Positions 1 to 8,996 are shown, numbered from the stretch's first letter. The stretch: DNA of 32,762 nucleotides from Bacteroidota bacterium (GCA_947447835.1 CANFLP010000002.1:1-32762), one strand, 5' to 3'. Notes: generated by a model not told the origin, from the sequence alone. A program made the numbers and translations.

Positions 1-438
1 ACGATCGTTTGATTTATCTCCATTACTAAATCTATCAGGCATTAAAAAATAAACCAGGTCGGCCGAACTAAGCCCTTGTGCAAACTGAGTACCCTTTCCT
101 TTTCTTCTAGCCAATAATGGCCATTTTACTTTAGTATTTTTCCCTTCTGCCGATAGTAGTAAATCAACAACACCAGGTTTGGCATTTGTGCTAATTTCTA
201 AATCCACAGCGATATAGTGTCCATTTTCAAAATGATGGACTTTTTTCAAAGTCACACCTGTATAATTTACTTGAATTGTTGCTTTTGAATAATTAGCAGT
301 TTCGCATCTTAATAATACTTGTACATTACGAGCATGCATGTTGACAAACCAATTGCTTGGATATAGTTCCACTTTTTGAGCGCACACATTGCTTGCCACT
401 GTTACCATGAACAGCAATACACCTATTACCTTTTTCAT
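1..438 (-). CDS. Glycoside hydrolase family 13 (neopullulanase/cyclomaltodextrinase-like alpha-amylase), N-terminal part only, truncated by the window edge
   Basis: Absent from the ORF track because it is open at the edge. Manual minus-strand translation from ATG at 438: MKKVIGVLLFMVTVASNVCAQKVELYPSNWFVNMHARNVQVLL...LSSADLVYFLMPDRFSNGDKSNDR. Signal peptide, a Cyc-maltodextrinase N-like domain (VELYPSNWFVNM), and the GH13 start motif VYFLMPDRFSNGD. Confidence 0.85.
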   Translation of the reverse strand, partial: MKKVIGVLLFMVTVASNVCAQKVELYPSNWFVNMHARNVQVLLRCETANYSKATIQVNYTGVTLKKVHHFENGHYIAVDLEISTNAKPGVVDLLLSAEGKNTKVKWPLLARRKGKGTQFAQGLSSADLVYFLMPDRFSNGDKSNDR

Positions 439-1757
439 TAATTAGATTTTTCTTCTTTAATAATAATCACACAAATCACACTTGCCAAAAGCAATAAGAA
501 TCCCCCTATTTGCACTGCCATCAATCTATCATTATGTAAAAATTGAGACATGATTTTTCCGAAAAATAAGGATGCAATAATTTCAGGCAACACGATAAAA
601 AAGTTAAATATACCCATGTAAATACCCATCTTCTGCTCTGGTATAAAACCAGCTAACATGGAGTATGGCATGGAAAGAATAGACGCCCAAGCAATACCCA
701 CTAATCCCATACTTACATATAAAAAATTCACGTCTTTGACATAGTACACCGAAATCAATCCAATACCACCAAGTAATAAACACATTGCATGTGTATACTT
801 TTTACCCAGTAAGCCAACCCAAAAAGATAAAGTAAATGAAAAGCCAAAGGTAACTAAGTTCAATATAGCTGATGTAGTATTAGCGTGTTCCAATCCCATT
901 GTAAATGCATTACTATTGGTAATAGGATCACCATTAAATAACTGAGTAGCTACTCCAGTACTATAATAAAACCACATTAAAAACAAACCAGGCCAAGTTA
1001 TAAAATTGACCAATGCCAAACGTTTCATTTGCACCGGCATATTTTTTATGGAATCAACTATTTCTGAAACAATAGATGCTTTATTTTCATTGGGCTCAAC
1101 AGCTCCTGGATTAGATGGTGGATATTCCTTGCTTTTTATAATAGTATACATTACCGCTACAAAAAATATAGCACCACCAATATAAAAGGAAACTAAAATA
1201 TTTTGTGGAATAGTGCCATTTACTTTTTCTCTAGAAATATGCAACCACTTCACTAATAATTGTGGTAAATAGCCTGCAATGAATGACGCCAATCCTATAA
1301 ACATACTTTGCATAGAAAATCCAAAAGAGCGTTGTTTCTCATCTAAATTATCTGCCACAAAAGCTCTAAATGGCTCCATGGTCACATTTATACTTGAATC
1401 TAATATCCAAAGCACCCCTGCTGCCATCCATACCGATGAAGAATTCGGCATCACAAATAACAAGGCAGAACTAATGATTGCACCCACTAAAAAGAATGGT
1501 CTTCTTCGTCCTAATTTAGGATGCCATGTTCTATCACTAAAATATCCGATAATAGGTTGAATAATTAAACCGGTCATTGGAGCTGCAAGCCAAAGGCCTG
1601 GTATTTGTTCTGGCTTGGCACCAAGAAACTCATAAATAGCACTCATATTTCCCATTTGCAAACTCCAACCAAATTGAATTCCAAAGAATCCAAAACACAT
1701 ATTCCAAATTTGCCAAAAACTTAATTTGGCTTTTTCACCTGTGTAAGCTGTACTCAT
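438..1757 (-). CDS. MFS transporter, SLC45-like (maltose/maltodextrin or disaccharide type)
   Basis: 439 aa polytopic protein with GYFSDRTWHPKLGRRRPFF, the RxGRRRPF loop of the SLC45/sucrose transporter type; sits between glgC and a GH13 gene. Confidence 0.8.
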   Translation of the reverse strand: MSTAYTGEKAKLSFWQIWNMCFGFFGIQFGWSLQMGNMSAIYEFLGAKPEQIPGLWLAAPMTGLIIQPIIGYFSDRTWHPKLGRRRPFFLVGAIISSALLFVMPNSSSVWMAAGVLWILDSSINVTMEPFRAFVADNLDEKQRSFGFSMQSMFIGLASFIAGYLPQLLVKWLHISREKVNGTIPQNILVSFYIGGAIFFVAVMYTIIKSKEYPPSNPGAVEPNENKASIVSEIVDSIKNMPVQMKRLALVNFITWPGLFLMWFYYSTGVATQLFNGDPITNSNAFTMGLEHANTTSAILNLVTFGFSFTLSFWVGLLGKKYTHAMCLLLGGIGLISVYYVKDVNFLYVSMGLVGIAWASILSMPYSMLAGFIPEQKMGIYMGIFNFFIVLPEIIASLFFGKIMSQFLHNDRLMAVQIGGFLLLLASVICVIIIKEEKSN

Positions 1758-1769
1758 AATTTGTATTTT

Positions 1770-3053
1770 TTATATCACAAAACCATTTGGAATCACTGCT
1801 CCTTTTTTAATTACAACAATATTGTCTTTTATGGTATATAAAGGATGGTCTACTTTTTCTAAGTGCGCTCCGCCTTTAATGGTTACGTCATTACCAATAG
1901 AACAGTTTTTATCTACAATCGCATCTTCAATTACACATCTTTCGCCAATACCTAATATCGGTTCGCCCGCACTGGTTTTAGCATTAATTTGTTCAATGGT
2001 TTCATAATAGTCACAACCCATTATGTAAGCATTTTTAATAACAGTGCCTTCACCAATTCGAGACCTAATACCAACAACAGACTTTGTAATAGAGGCTGCA
2101 TGAATGATAGAGCCCTCCGCTACAATCGCCTGATTAATTTGCGTGCCACTTATTTTAGCAGGTGGCAACATTCTTGGACGAGTATAAATAGTTTGTGCAC
2201 TATCAAATAAATTAAACGGCGGAATCTCGTCAGTCAATGCAATATTCGCTTCGAAGAAAGAATAGATATTCCCAATGTCTGTCCAATAGCCATCGTATTG
2301 ATAACTAATTACTTTATAATGCGCAATGGAGTCAGGAATAATTTCTTTACCAAAATCAGTGGCATTTGCATGCACTTCATTTAATAGTTTATATAAAATT
2401 TCTTTGTTAAAAACATAAATACCCATGGAAGCTAAATAATTTCGCCCCTGTGCTTTCATTGCATCACCGGTGTCACTTACCCAGTCTGGCAATAATTCCT
2501 TTTTTGGTTTTTCGATAAAGGAAGTAATTACATTTTCGTCATTAGATTTTAAAATGCCGAACTCAGGTGCTTCTCTATCACCAACAGGAATTGTCGCAAT
2601 GGTTAATGCAGCACCACTTTGTTTATGCGCATCAATCATTTTACTAAAATCCATTTGATACAATTGATCCCCGCTCAAAATTAATACATAATCAAAATCC
2701 ATCTTGTCCAAATGTCTTAATGACTGTCTAACAGCATCGGCAGTTCCCTGAAACCATCCTGGATTATCCGGCGTTTGCTCTGCAGCTAATATGTCTACAA
2801 AACCAGAACTAAAAGCACTAAAATGATACGTGTTTTTAATATGCTGATTTAATGAAGCTGAATTGAATTGTGTCAATACGAAAATTCTATTCAAATTACT
2901 ATTGATACAATTGCTAATTGGGATATCTACTAATCGATATTTACCTGCAATAGGGACGGCAGGTTTAGAACGTCTTGCAGTTAATGGCGATAATCTTGAC
3001 CCTGCGCCTCCTCCTAAAATAATAGATACCGTTTCTTTTGCGTAATTATTCAT
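1770..3053 (-). CDS. glgC: Glucose-1-phosphate adenylyltransferase
   Basis: 427 aa; GGGAGSRLSPLTARRSKPAVPIAGKYRLVDIPISNCINS, GTADAVRQ, FIEKPK and DIGNIYSFFEAN motifs with C-terminal left-handed beta-helix. Confidence 0.95.
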   Translation of the reverse strand: MNNYAKETVSIILGGGAGSRLSPLTARRSKPAVPIAGKYRLVDIPISNCINSNLNRIFVLTQFNSASLNQHIKNTYHFSAFSSGFVDILAAEQTPDNPGWFQGTADAVRQSLRHLDKMDFDYVLILSGDQLYQMDFSKMIDAHKQSGAALTIATIPVGDREAPEFGILKSNDENVITSFIEKPKKELLPDWVSDTGDAMKAQGRNYLASMGIYVFNKEILYKLLNEVHANATDFGKEIIPDSIAHYKVISYQYDGYWTDIGNIYSFFEANIALTDEIPPFNLFDSAQTIYTRPRMLPPAKISGTQINQAIVAEGSIIHAASITKSVVGIRSRIGEGTVIKNAYIMGCDYYETIEQINAKTSAGEPILGIGERCVIEDAIVDKNCSIGNDVTIKGGAHLEKVDHPLYTIKDNIVVIKKGAVIPNGFVI

Positions 3054-3066
3054 ACCCTACAATTTA

Positions 3067-4485
3067 TTATTTAACAATGGATTCATATACATTTTTATAT
3101 TCTTGCACTACAGACTCCCAGCTATGATCTATTAACATGCTTTGTGTAATCATTTTTTTCATGTGTATTTTATCTTGATACACCGATATAGCGCGTTCAA
3201 TTGAATAAACGATATCCGATTCTGTTGCGTGTAAAAAACGAATACCAAAACCATCTGGCTCTCCCATATCTACTACCGTATCATGTAACCCTCCTGTATC
3301 TCTAACCATCGGAATGGTGCCATACCTTAAAGAATACATTTGATTCAATCCACATGGTTCTACCCTGCTTGGCATTAATAAAAAATCGGCAGCGGCATAA
3401 GCTTCGTGCCCAGTTTTTTCATCATACCCTATAAAAGTATTGTAGTCACCAGGATATAATTGTGTCAGATAATTTAATGCCGATTCTACTGCTGTATCTC
3501 CTGCACCAATCATTAAAAAATTAGCGCCACAATTTGTTTTATCTAAAGCATGTTGAATGGCACCAGGTAATACGTCGGCTGCTTTTTCGCCAACCAATCT
3601 CCCAATAAATACAATTAATGGTTTGTCTACATTTAAATTATATCTAGTACAAATAGCTTCTTTGTTTTTTCTTTTTCCTTCAGTTACATCTTTCACCGAA
3701 TAATGAAAAGGAACCATTGGATCGGTGGCAGGATTCCATACTTCGTTATCTATGCCATTCAATATCCCAATACATTTGCCTTGTTCATATTCAAATAAAG
3801 GTTCTAGCCCATTGGAATGCAGTTTTAATTCATGCATGTACGTGGGACTCACCGTAGTGACCCTGTCAGCACATTTAACGGCAGTCGCTAATGGGTTTAT
3901 ACTATTATTCCACTCAAGCAAACCGCGTTTCCATAAATCCCATCTTGGAATTAATATACTTTTATCCCATCCCATGGAACCATGGTATTGTGCATTATGA
4001 ATAGTTAAAACTGTTTTTACATTTTGTAATTTTTGATAATCATAGCAATGCTTCATCATAAATGGAACCAGTCCAGCTTGATGATCATGACAATGCACCA
4101 TATCGGGCTGTTGCGCCCAATGAGTTAGCCAATTTACTGTTGCAATTTGAAAACCTATGAACCTATCATTATCGTCGGTGTATCCATAAATTTTAGGTCT
4201 GTCTAATAGTCCATTAATATCAACTAGATATAAATTAAACCCAAGCTTGCTATCTTTTAATTTGATAATGGTATAATCAAAAAACCAATTTCCTAAATTC
4301 GCCTTGCCTTTAAAATGTACATCCCATTCGTTTTTTTCTAAGTAAGGTGTTTTATACATAGGCATTACTACAAGTGCCTCTTCGCCCATTTTGTTTTGAT
4401 ATTTTGGTAAAGCGCCTACCACATCACCCAGCCCACCGGCCTTTGCCATAGGATAACATTCTGCGCTTACATGTACAACAACCAT
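3067..4485 (-). CDS. glgA: Glycogen/starch synthase (GT5)
   Basis: 472 aa; N-terminal KAGGLGDVVGALPK, C-terminal MPSRVEPCGLNQMYSLRYGTIPMVRDTGGLHDTV; upstream of glgC in the same orientation. Confidence 0.93.
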   Translation of the reverse strand: MVVVHVSAECYPMAKAGGLGDVVGALPKYQNKMGEEALVVMPMYKTPYLEKNEWDVHFKGKANLGNWFFDYTIIKLKDSKLGFNLYLVDINGLLDRPKIYGYTDDNDRFIGFQIATVNWLTHWAQQPDMVHCHDHQAGLVPFMMKHCYDYQKLQNVKTVLTIHNAQYHGSMGWDKSILIPRWDLWKRGLLEWNNSINPLATAVKCADRVTTVSPTYMHELKLHSNGLEPLFEYEQGKCIGILNGIDNEVWNPATDPMVPFHYSVKDVTEGKRKNKEAICTRYNLNVDKPLIVFIGRLVGEKAADVLPGAIQHALDKTNCGANFLMIGAGDTAVESALNYLTQLYPGDYNTFIGYDEKTGHEAYAAADFLLMPSRVEPCGLNQMYSLRYGTIPMVRDTGGLHDTVVDMGEPDGFGIRFLHATESDIVYSIERAISVYQDKIHMKKMITQSMLIDHSWESVVQEYKNVYESIVK

Positions 4486-4630
4486 GAGATTCCTTAATTT
4501 GTCATGAATTTACATAATTGTAACAACAATTCCAACCCCCATATTTTACCCTTTGAATTGAACTTTTAATTCATTTTTTAAGTATTTTACGTGATCGATT
4601 TAAATATCAACGATTAAACTAACGAATGTT

Positions 4631-6319
4631 ATGAGCCAACCAAAACAGCCCACTAATACGGGTGCTTTATCTACCCTTATTGTGGTATTCTTTTTCTGGG
4701 GTTTTATTGCTTCAAGCAATAGTGTTTTTATCCCCTTTTGTAAACACAAATTTAATTTAGACCAATTCCAAAGTCAGTTAGTAGATTTCGCTTTCTACTT
4801 AGCTTACTACCTTGGTGCACTTGGCTTGTTTGCCTATGGTGCTTTTGGTGGAAAAGACCTAGTTGGAAAATGGGGTTATAAAAAAAGTATTGTTTACGGA
4901 CTTTTATTCTCTGCCATTGGTGCAGCTGCAATGATTATTGCTGTAAATGCAAATACATTCTCTGGAATGTTAGTAGGTTTATTTATTGTTGCCCTAGGAT
5001 TCTCTTTACAACAAACAGCAGCGCAACCTTTTGCAATTGCCTTAGGTGATGAAAGCACTGGTGCAAGCCGTGTAAACCTTGCGGGAGGTATTAACTCATT
5101 TGGTACCACTATTGGACCAATTGTAGTTGCTTTTGCCTTATTTGGAACTGCTGCTGCTATTACCGATGATCAAATTGCTGCATTAAGCTTGAGTAAAGTG
5201 GTCATATTATATAGTGCTGCTGGTTGCTTGTTTTTAGCTGCTGCTGCATTATTTCATTTTTCTAAGAAAGTGCCTGCCGGCATTAACGAAGAAAAAATCG
5301 AGCCAGCTAATAAGGCTTTGAAATTATTATTAATCATGACTGGTGTGTTGGTGATTATGTTTGTTCCTATTTTCAATAGCTACAAAATTGACCCAGCTAC
5401 TTTAACTGATGCTACTAAATTAGAATTAGAAACTACAAGATTAAAATGGTTATTCGGTGCTTTAGCTACCGTTGTTGTAGGTTTATTATATGCTAACTTC
5501 TCTGCTCAAAAAAACGAGAATGGCTGGGGTGCTATGAAATACCCTCAATTGGTATTAGGTATGTTAGCCCTATTTGTATACGTAGGAGTTGAAGTTGCTA
5601 TTGGATCTAACTTAGGTGAATTATTGAAACAAGCTGATTTTGGAAGTATCCCTTCTTCAAAAATTGCACCCTATGTTTCCATGTATTGGGGTAGTATGAT
5701 GATTGGTAGATGGACCGGCGCGATTTCTGCTTTTGAATTTAAAAATAATACTAAGAAAATCTTAACCTTAATTGTTCCATTAGTTGCTTTTGGAATTATC
5801 ATTGGGGTGAATAGTATTGCACAATACGACATGAGTCCTTTATACATGTATGTTGTTTGTATATTCATTCAAATTGGCGCATTCTACTTAAGTCAAGACA
5901 AGCCAGCTAAAACTTTAATGATATTCAGCATCATTGGTATCACTGCCATGTTAGTAGGTATCTTTAACAAAGGTGATTTAGCCACTTATGCATTCTTAAC
6001 TGGTGGTATTGCTTGTTCTATCATGTGGCCATCTATTTTTGCATTATCTATTGCAGGTTTAGGTAAGTACACTACACAAGGAGCCGCTTTCTTAATTATG
6101 ATGATTTTAGGTGGCGGTATTATCCCTCCTATCCAAGGAAAACTATCTGACTTCTTACAATCTTCAAATGCAGGAACACCTGGTTTTGGAATTCATAACT
6201 CATTCTGGATTCCTGTACTTTGTTTCGCTTATATATTATTCTTTGCCATTGCAGTAAAAGGAATATTAAAGAAACAAGGTATTAATTATGAAGAAGCTGA
6301 AGCAAAAGCTGGACACTAA
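4631..6319 (+). CDS. Sugar MFS transporter, FHS (fucose/glucose/galactose:H+) type
   Basis: 562 aa; FFFWGFIASSNSVFIPFCKHKFNLDQFQSQLVDFAFYLAYYLGAL, LQQTAAQPFAIALGDESTGASRVNLAGGINSFGTTIGP; next to a sugar kinase. Confidence 0.85.
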   Translation: MSQPKQPTNTGALSTLIVVFFFWGFIASSNSVFIPFCKHKFNLDQFQSQLVDFAFYLAYYLGALGLFAYGAFGGKDLVGKWGYKKSIVYGLLFSAIGAAAMIIAVNANTFSGMLVGLFIVALGFSLQQTAAQPFAIALGDESTGASRVNLAGGINSFGTTIGPIVVAFALFGTAAAITDDQIAALSLSKVVILYSAAGCLFLAAAALFHFSKKVPAGINEEKIEPANKALKLLLIMTGVLVIMFVPIFNSYKIDPATLTDATKLELETTRLKWLFGALATVVVGLLYANFSAQKNENGWGAMKYPQLVLGMLALFVYVGVEVAIGSNLGELLKQADFGSIPSSKIAPYVSMYWGSMMIGRWTGAISAFEFKNNTKKILTLIVPLVAFGIIIGVNSIAQYDMSPLYMYVVCIFIQIGAFYLSQDKPAKTLMIFSIIGITAMLVGIFNKGDLATYAFLTGGIACSIMWPSIFALSIAGLGKYTTQGAAFLIMMILGGGIIPPIQGKLSDFLQSSNAGTPGFGIHNSFWIPVLCFAYILFFAIAVKGILKKQGINYEEAEAKAGH

Positions 6320-6341
6320 TTTTAATTTAAACAATAGAACA

Positions 6342-7292
6342 ATGGATTCATATGTTATTGGCGTAGACATTGGAGGCACAGGAACCAAATATGGTATTGT
6401 AGATAAGGATGGCAATGTATTGCATTCAAGTTCGATGGCAACAAATACGCATGAACAAGTACATACTTATATAGATGAATTGCATGAAAAGCTTTCTGAG
6501 CTTATTGAAAAAGTAGGTGGCGTAGGCCGTATTAAAGGTATTGGCGTTGGTGCACCTAATGGCAATATCTACACGGGTACAATTGAGTATGCTCCAAACC
6601 TACCTTGGAAAGGAGTTATTCCTTTTGCTAAAATGCTACAGGATAAATTCAAATTGCCAGTTAAACTTACTAATGACGCAAACGCTGCGGCTGTAGGCGA
6701 AATGATGTACGGTGCTGCTAAAGGCATGAAGGATTTTATCATGATTACATTAGGCACCGGAGTTGGAAGCGGTATTGTTGCTAACGGACAGCTTATTTAC
6801 GGGCATGATGGATTCGCCGGGGAACTAGGTCATACTATTATTATTCCTGACGGTAGATTGCATCCTGGTACTGGCAAGAAAGGCTCTTTAGAAAGTTACG
6901 CCTCAGCCACAGGTGTTGCGCAATCGGCTATGGAAATTTTAAGAGATACCGACCGACCAAGTTTATTAAGAAATATTGAGACTGGAAAAATAACATCAAA
7001 AGATGTATTTGAAGCAGCTCAAAAAGACGATGAAGTTGCTAAGGAAGTATTTGAATACACAGGAAAGATTTTAGGTATGTCATTAGCGAACTTTGTTATG
7101 TTTTCTAGCCCAGAAGCTATCATCTTATTTGGTGGCTTAACCAAAGCGGGAGACATGATATTAAAGCCAACTCGTGAACATATGGAAGCAAATGTGATTG
7201 AGATATTTGAAAATAAAGTAAAGATATTATTCAGTCATCTTAAAGAATCTGACGCCGCCATATTAGGTGCTTCCGCATTAATGTGGGAGTAA
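6342..7292 (+). CDS. ROK family sugar kinase (probable glucokinase); start placed at 6342 rather than 6288
   Basis: MDSYVIGVDIGGTGTKYGIVDKDGNVL phosphate-binding motif, NDANAAAVGE, ITLGTGVGSGIV, GELGH. The extra 18 residues of the ORF track (from 6288) overlap the upstream CDS and lie outside the conserved domain. Confidence 0.88.
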   Translation: MDSYVIGVDIGGTGTKYGIVDKDGNVLHSSSMATNTHEQVHTYIDELHEKLSELIEKVGGVGRIKGIGVGAPNGNIYTGTIEYAPNLPWKGVIPFAKMLQDKFKLPVKLTNDANAAAVGEMMYGAAKGMKDFIMITLGTGVGSGIVANGQLIYGHDGFAGELGHTIIIPDGRLHPGTGKKGSLESYASATGVAQSAMEILRDTDRPSLLRNIETGKITSKDVFEAAQKDDEVAKEVFEYTGKILGMSLANFVMFSSPEAIILFGGLTKAGDMILKPTREHMEANVIEIFENKVKILFSHLKESDAAILGASALMWE

Positions 7293-7319
7293 GAAAAATG
7301 TAAAGCATTTTTCTTACTC
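7287..7319. repeat. Inverted repeat overlapping the ROK stop codon (gagtaagaaaaatg taaag catttttcttactc)
   Basis: Read directly; 14-bp arms 7287-7300 and 7306-7319. Shares 7313-7319 with the next hairpin. Confidence 0.93.
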
Positions 7320-7349
7320 TGAATTCATTTTTAATGAATTCAGAGTAAG
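7313..7349. repeat. Perfect inverted repeat, 17-bp arms and 3-nt loop (cttactctgaattcatt ttt aatgaattcagagtaag)
   Basis: Read directly; arms 7313-7329 and 7333-7349 are exact reverse complements. Confidence 0.95.
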
Positions 7350-7473
7350 TCTACCAAATTTGGTAAAATTATATTCTACCATATTTTGGTAAAATTATAT
7401 TCTACCATATTTTGGTAAAATTATATTCTACCATATTTTGGTAAAATTACATTCTACCAAAATATATAATTAT
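7350..7473. repeat. Tandem array, 26-bp period (TCTACCATATTTTGGTAAAATTATAT), four units plus a fifth degenerate unit; each full unit carries a TACCA-N4/5-TGGTA palindrome
   Basis: Units 7350-7374 (25 bp), 7375-7400, 7401-7426, 7427-7452, partial 7453-7473. Units 2 and 3 identical, unit 4 with one substitution. Confidence 0.95.
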
Positions 7474-7510
7474 AAAAAAAGTGCCACTCTAATCGAGCGG
7501 CACTTTTTTT
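7474..7510. terminator. Bidirectional rho-independent terminator between the ROK gene (+) and lipA (-)
   Basis: aaaaaaagtgcc-a-ctc-taatc-gag-c-ggcacttttttt: stem flanked by A and T tracts. Confidence 0.88.
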
Positions 7511-7525
7511 ATGATATAGCTTTAA

Positions 7526-8449
7526 TTATTTATTAGCTTGTTCTTCTAACCATTTATTTCTACCCCATCCTGCTATTACGTGTTTCTCACTGTGATATGA
7601 CGATCTTACCAATGGACCGCTTTCTACATAATCAAAACCTAATTCATAGCCTATCTGTCTTAGTTCAGCGAATTCATCGGGGTGTACAAATCGTTGCACT
7701 GGCAAATGTTTTTTTGTTGGTTGTAAATATTGACCAAGCGTTAATACATCACATCCTACATTTACTAAGTCCTTCATGGTTTGAATGACTTCGTGCTTCT
7801 CTTCGCCAATACCTAACATTAATCCTGTTTTAGTTCGACGTCCTCCTTTTTTCAATGCTTCTAATACACCTAAGCTTCTGTCATATTTAGCTTGGATACG
7901 AACACGTCTTGTATTACGTTCCACCGTTTCCATATTATGGCTAATTACTTCAGGTGCGGCTTCAATGAGACGATCTATCTGTTCTTGTATGCCTCTGAAA
8001 TCTGGAATTAAAGTTTCTAATGTTGTCTCGGGTGATAAAGTCTTTATTGCTTTTATTGTATTTGCCCAAATAATGGATCCACCGTCTGGCAATTCATCAC
8101 GATCCACACTTGTTAAAACAGCATGCTTTACTTTCATTAAATAAACTGCTTCTGCTACTCTTTGTGGCTCATCCCATTCAACAGGCTTAGGTCGTCCTGT
8201 AGCAACTGCACAAAACTGACAGCTTCTTGTGCAAATATTACCTAGTATCATAAATGTAGCGGTACCCTCTCCCCAACATTCACCCATATTTGGACAGTTA
8301 CCACTTTCACAGATGGTATGTAATTTATGATTATCCACCAACCCTCTTACATGCTTATAGCTTTCTCCAATGGGTAATTTAACTCTTAACCAATCAGGCT
8401 TTTTTAAGCGTTCGGCAGGTTGGGCATTTAGTATAGGTAATTCTTGCAT
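7526..8449 (-). CDS. lipA: Lipoyl synthase (radical SAM)
   Basis: 307 aa; [12 protein letters not shown] auxiliary cluster motif, CTRSCQFC radical SAM motif, C-terminal VRSSYHSEK. Confidence 0.96.
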   Translation of the reverse strand: MQELPILNAQPAERLKKPDWLRVKLPIGESYKHVRGLVDNHKLHTICESGNCPNMGECWGEGTATFMILGNICTRSCQFCAVATGRPKPVEWDEPQRVAEAVYLMKVKHAVLTSVDRDELPDGGSIIWANTIKAIKTLSPETTLETLIPDFRGIQEQIDRLIEAAPEVISHNMETVERNTRRVRIQAKYDRSLGVLEALKKGGRRTKTGLMLGIGEEKHEVIQTMKDLVNVGCDVLTLGQYLQPTKKHLPVQRFVHPDEFAELRQIGYELGFDYVESGPLVRSSYHSEKHVIAGWGRNKWLEEQANK

Positions 8450-8467
8450 AGATCTTAATTAACTTGG

Positions 8468-8475
8468 CAAAAATA
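8468..8475 (-). promoter_or_regulatory. Putative Bacteroidetes -7 element upstream of lipA
   Basis: Minus strand TATTTTTG matches TAnnTTTG, 18 nt before the lipA start; -33 TTG not clear. Confidence 0.3.
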
Positions 8476-8491
8476 CAAGACTTGAGGGGAA

Positions 8492-8499
8492 TAAATTTG
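8492..8499 (+). promoter_or_regulatory. Putative Bacteroidetes -7 element upstream of the OsmC gene
   Basis: TAAATTTG matches TAnnTTTG, 31 nt before the ATG; no well-spaced -33 TTG found. Confidence 0.3.
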
Positions 8500-8530
8500 T
8501 AATTTTACCGAAATCATAAATCCAACTAAT

Positions 8531-8935
8531 ATGACTGCTACAGTTACTTACGAATCCAACCTTAGAACCACTTGCTTACATTTACAAAGCGGTTCTGCAA
8601 TTGAAACAGATGCACCTACCGATAATAAAGGCAAAGGAGAAAGATTCTCCCCAACCGACTTAATTGCTACAGGCCTTGGCGCTTGTATGATCACTACCAT
8701 GGGTATTAAAGCGCAAACCATGGATATCGCATTAGATGGTGCAAAAGTAGAAGTGACTAAAATAATGGTGTCTGACCCAAGAAGAATTGGAAAAATTATT
8801 GCACACGTTACGATGCCTATATTAAACTTAGATGATAAGACTAAAGAGATTTTAGAAAGAGTGGCACGCACTTGCCCTGTTGAAAGAAGTTTGCATCCAG
8901 ATATTGAATTAGATATCGCTTTTAATTGGTTGTAA
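8531..8935 (+). CDS. OsmC family peroxiredoxin-like protein
   Basis: 134 aa; FSPTDLIATGLGACMITTMGIKAQ (Cys 1) and RTCPVERSLHPDIELD (Cys 2) typical of OsmC/YhfA. Confidence 0.88.
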   Translation: MTATVTYESNLRTTCLHLQSGSAIETDAPTDNKGKGERFSPTDLIATGLGACMITTMGIKAQTMDIALDGAKVEVTKIMVSDPRRIGKIIAHVTMPILNLDDKTKEILERVARTCPVERSLHPDIELDIAFNWL

Positions 8936-8996
8936 TTTACCTAAGCACACTCGTACAAAACTAGATTAATCAAGTATCACTATTCGATTAAAATAC

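Noticed and set aside
4491-4630. Divergent promoter pair between glgA and the FHS transporter
   Set aside because: I looked for TTG-N17-23-TAnnTTTG on both strands and found only near matches (e.g. TATTTTAC), so no promoter is called.
6288-6341. N-terminal extension MKKLKQKLDTNFNLNNRT of the ROK kinase
   Set aside because: Overlaps the end of the FHS transporter gene; the conserved domain begins at ATG 6342 (MDSYVIGVDIGGTGTKYG).
7350-7473. CRISPR array
   Set aside because: Repeats are directly contiguous with no unique spacers, only 25-26 bp and highly AT-rich; no cas genes in the window.
7785-8144. 119-aa plus-strand ORF inside lipA
   Set aside because: Antisense shadow of a conserved radical SAM gene; composition is not protein-like.
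8548-8871. 107-aa minus-strand ORF inside the OsmC gene
   Set aside because: Fully antisense to a well-supported conserved CDS, with no recognisable domain; likely shadow ORF.
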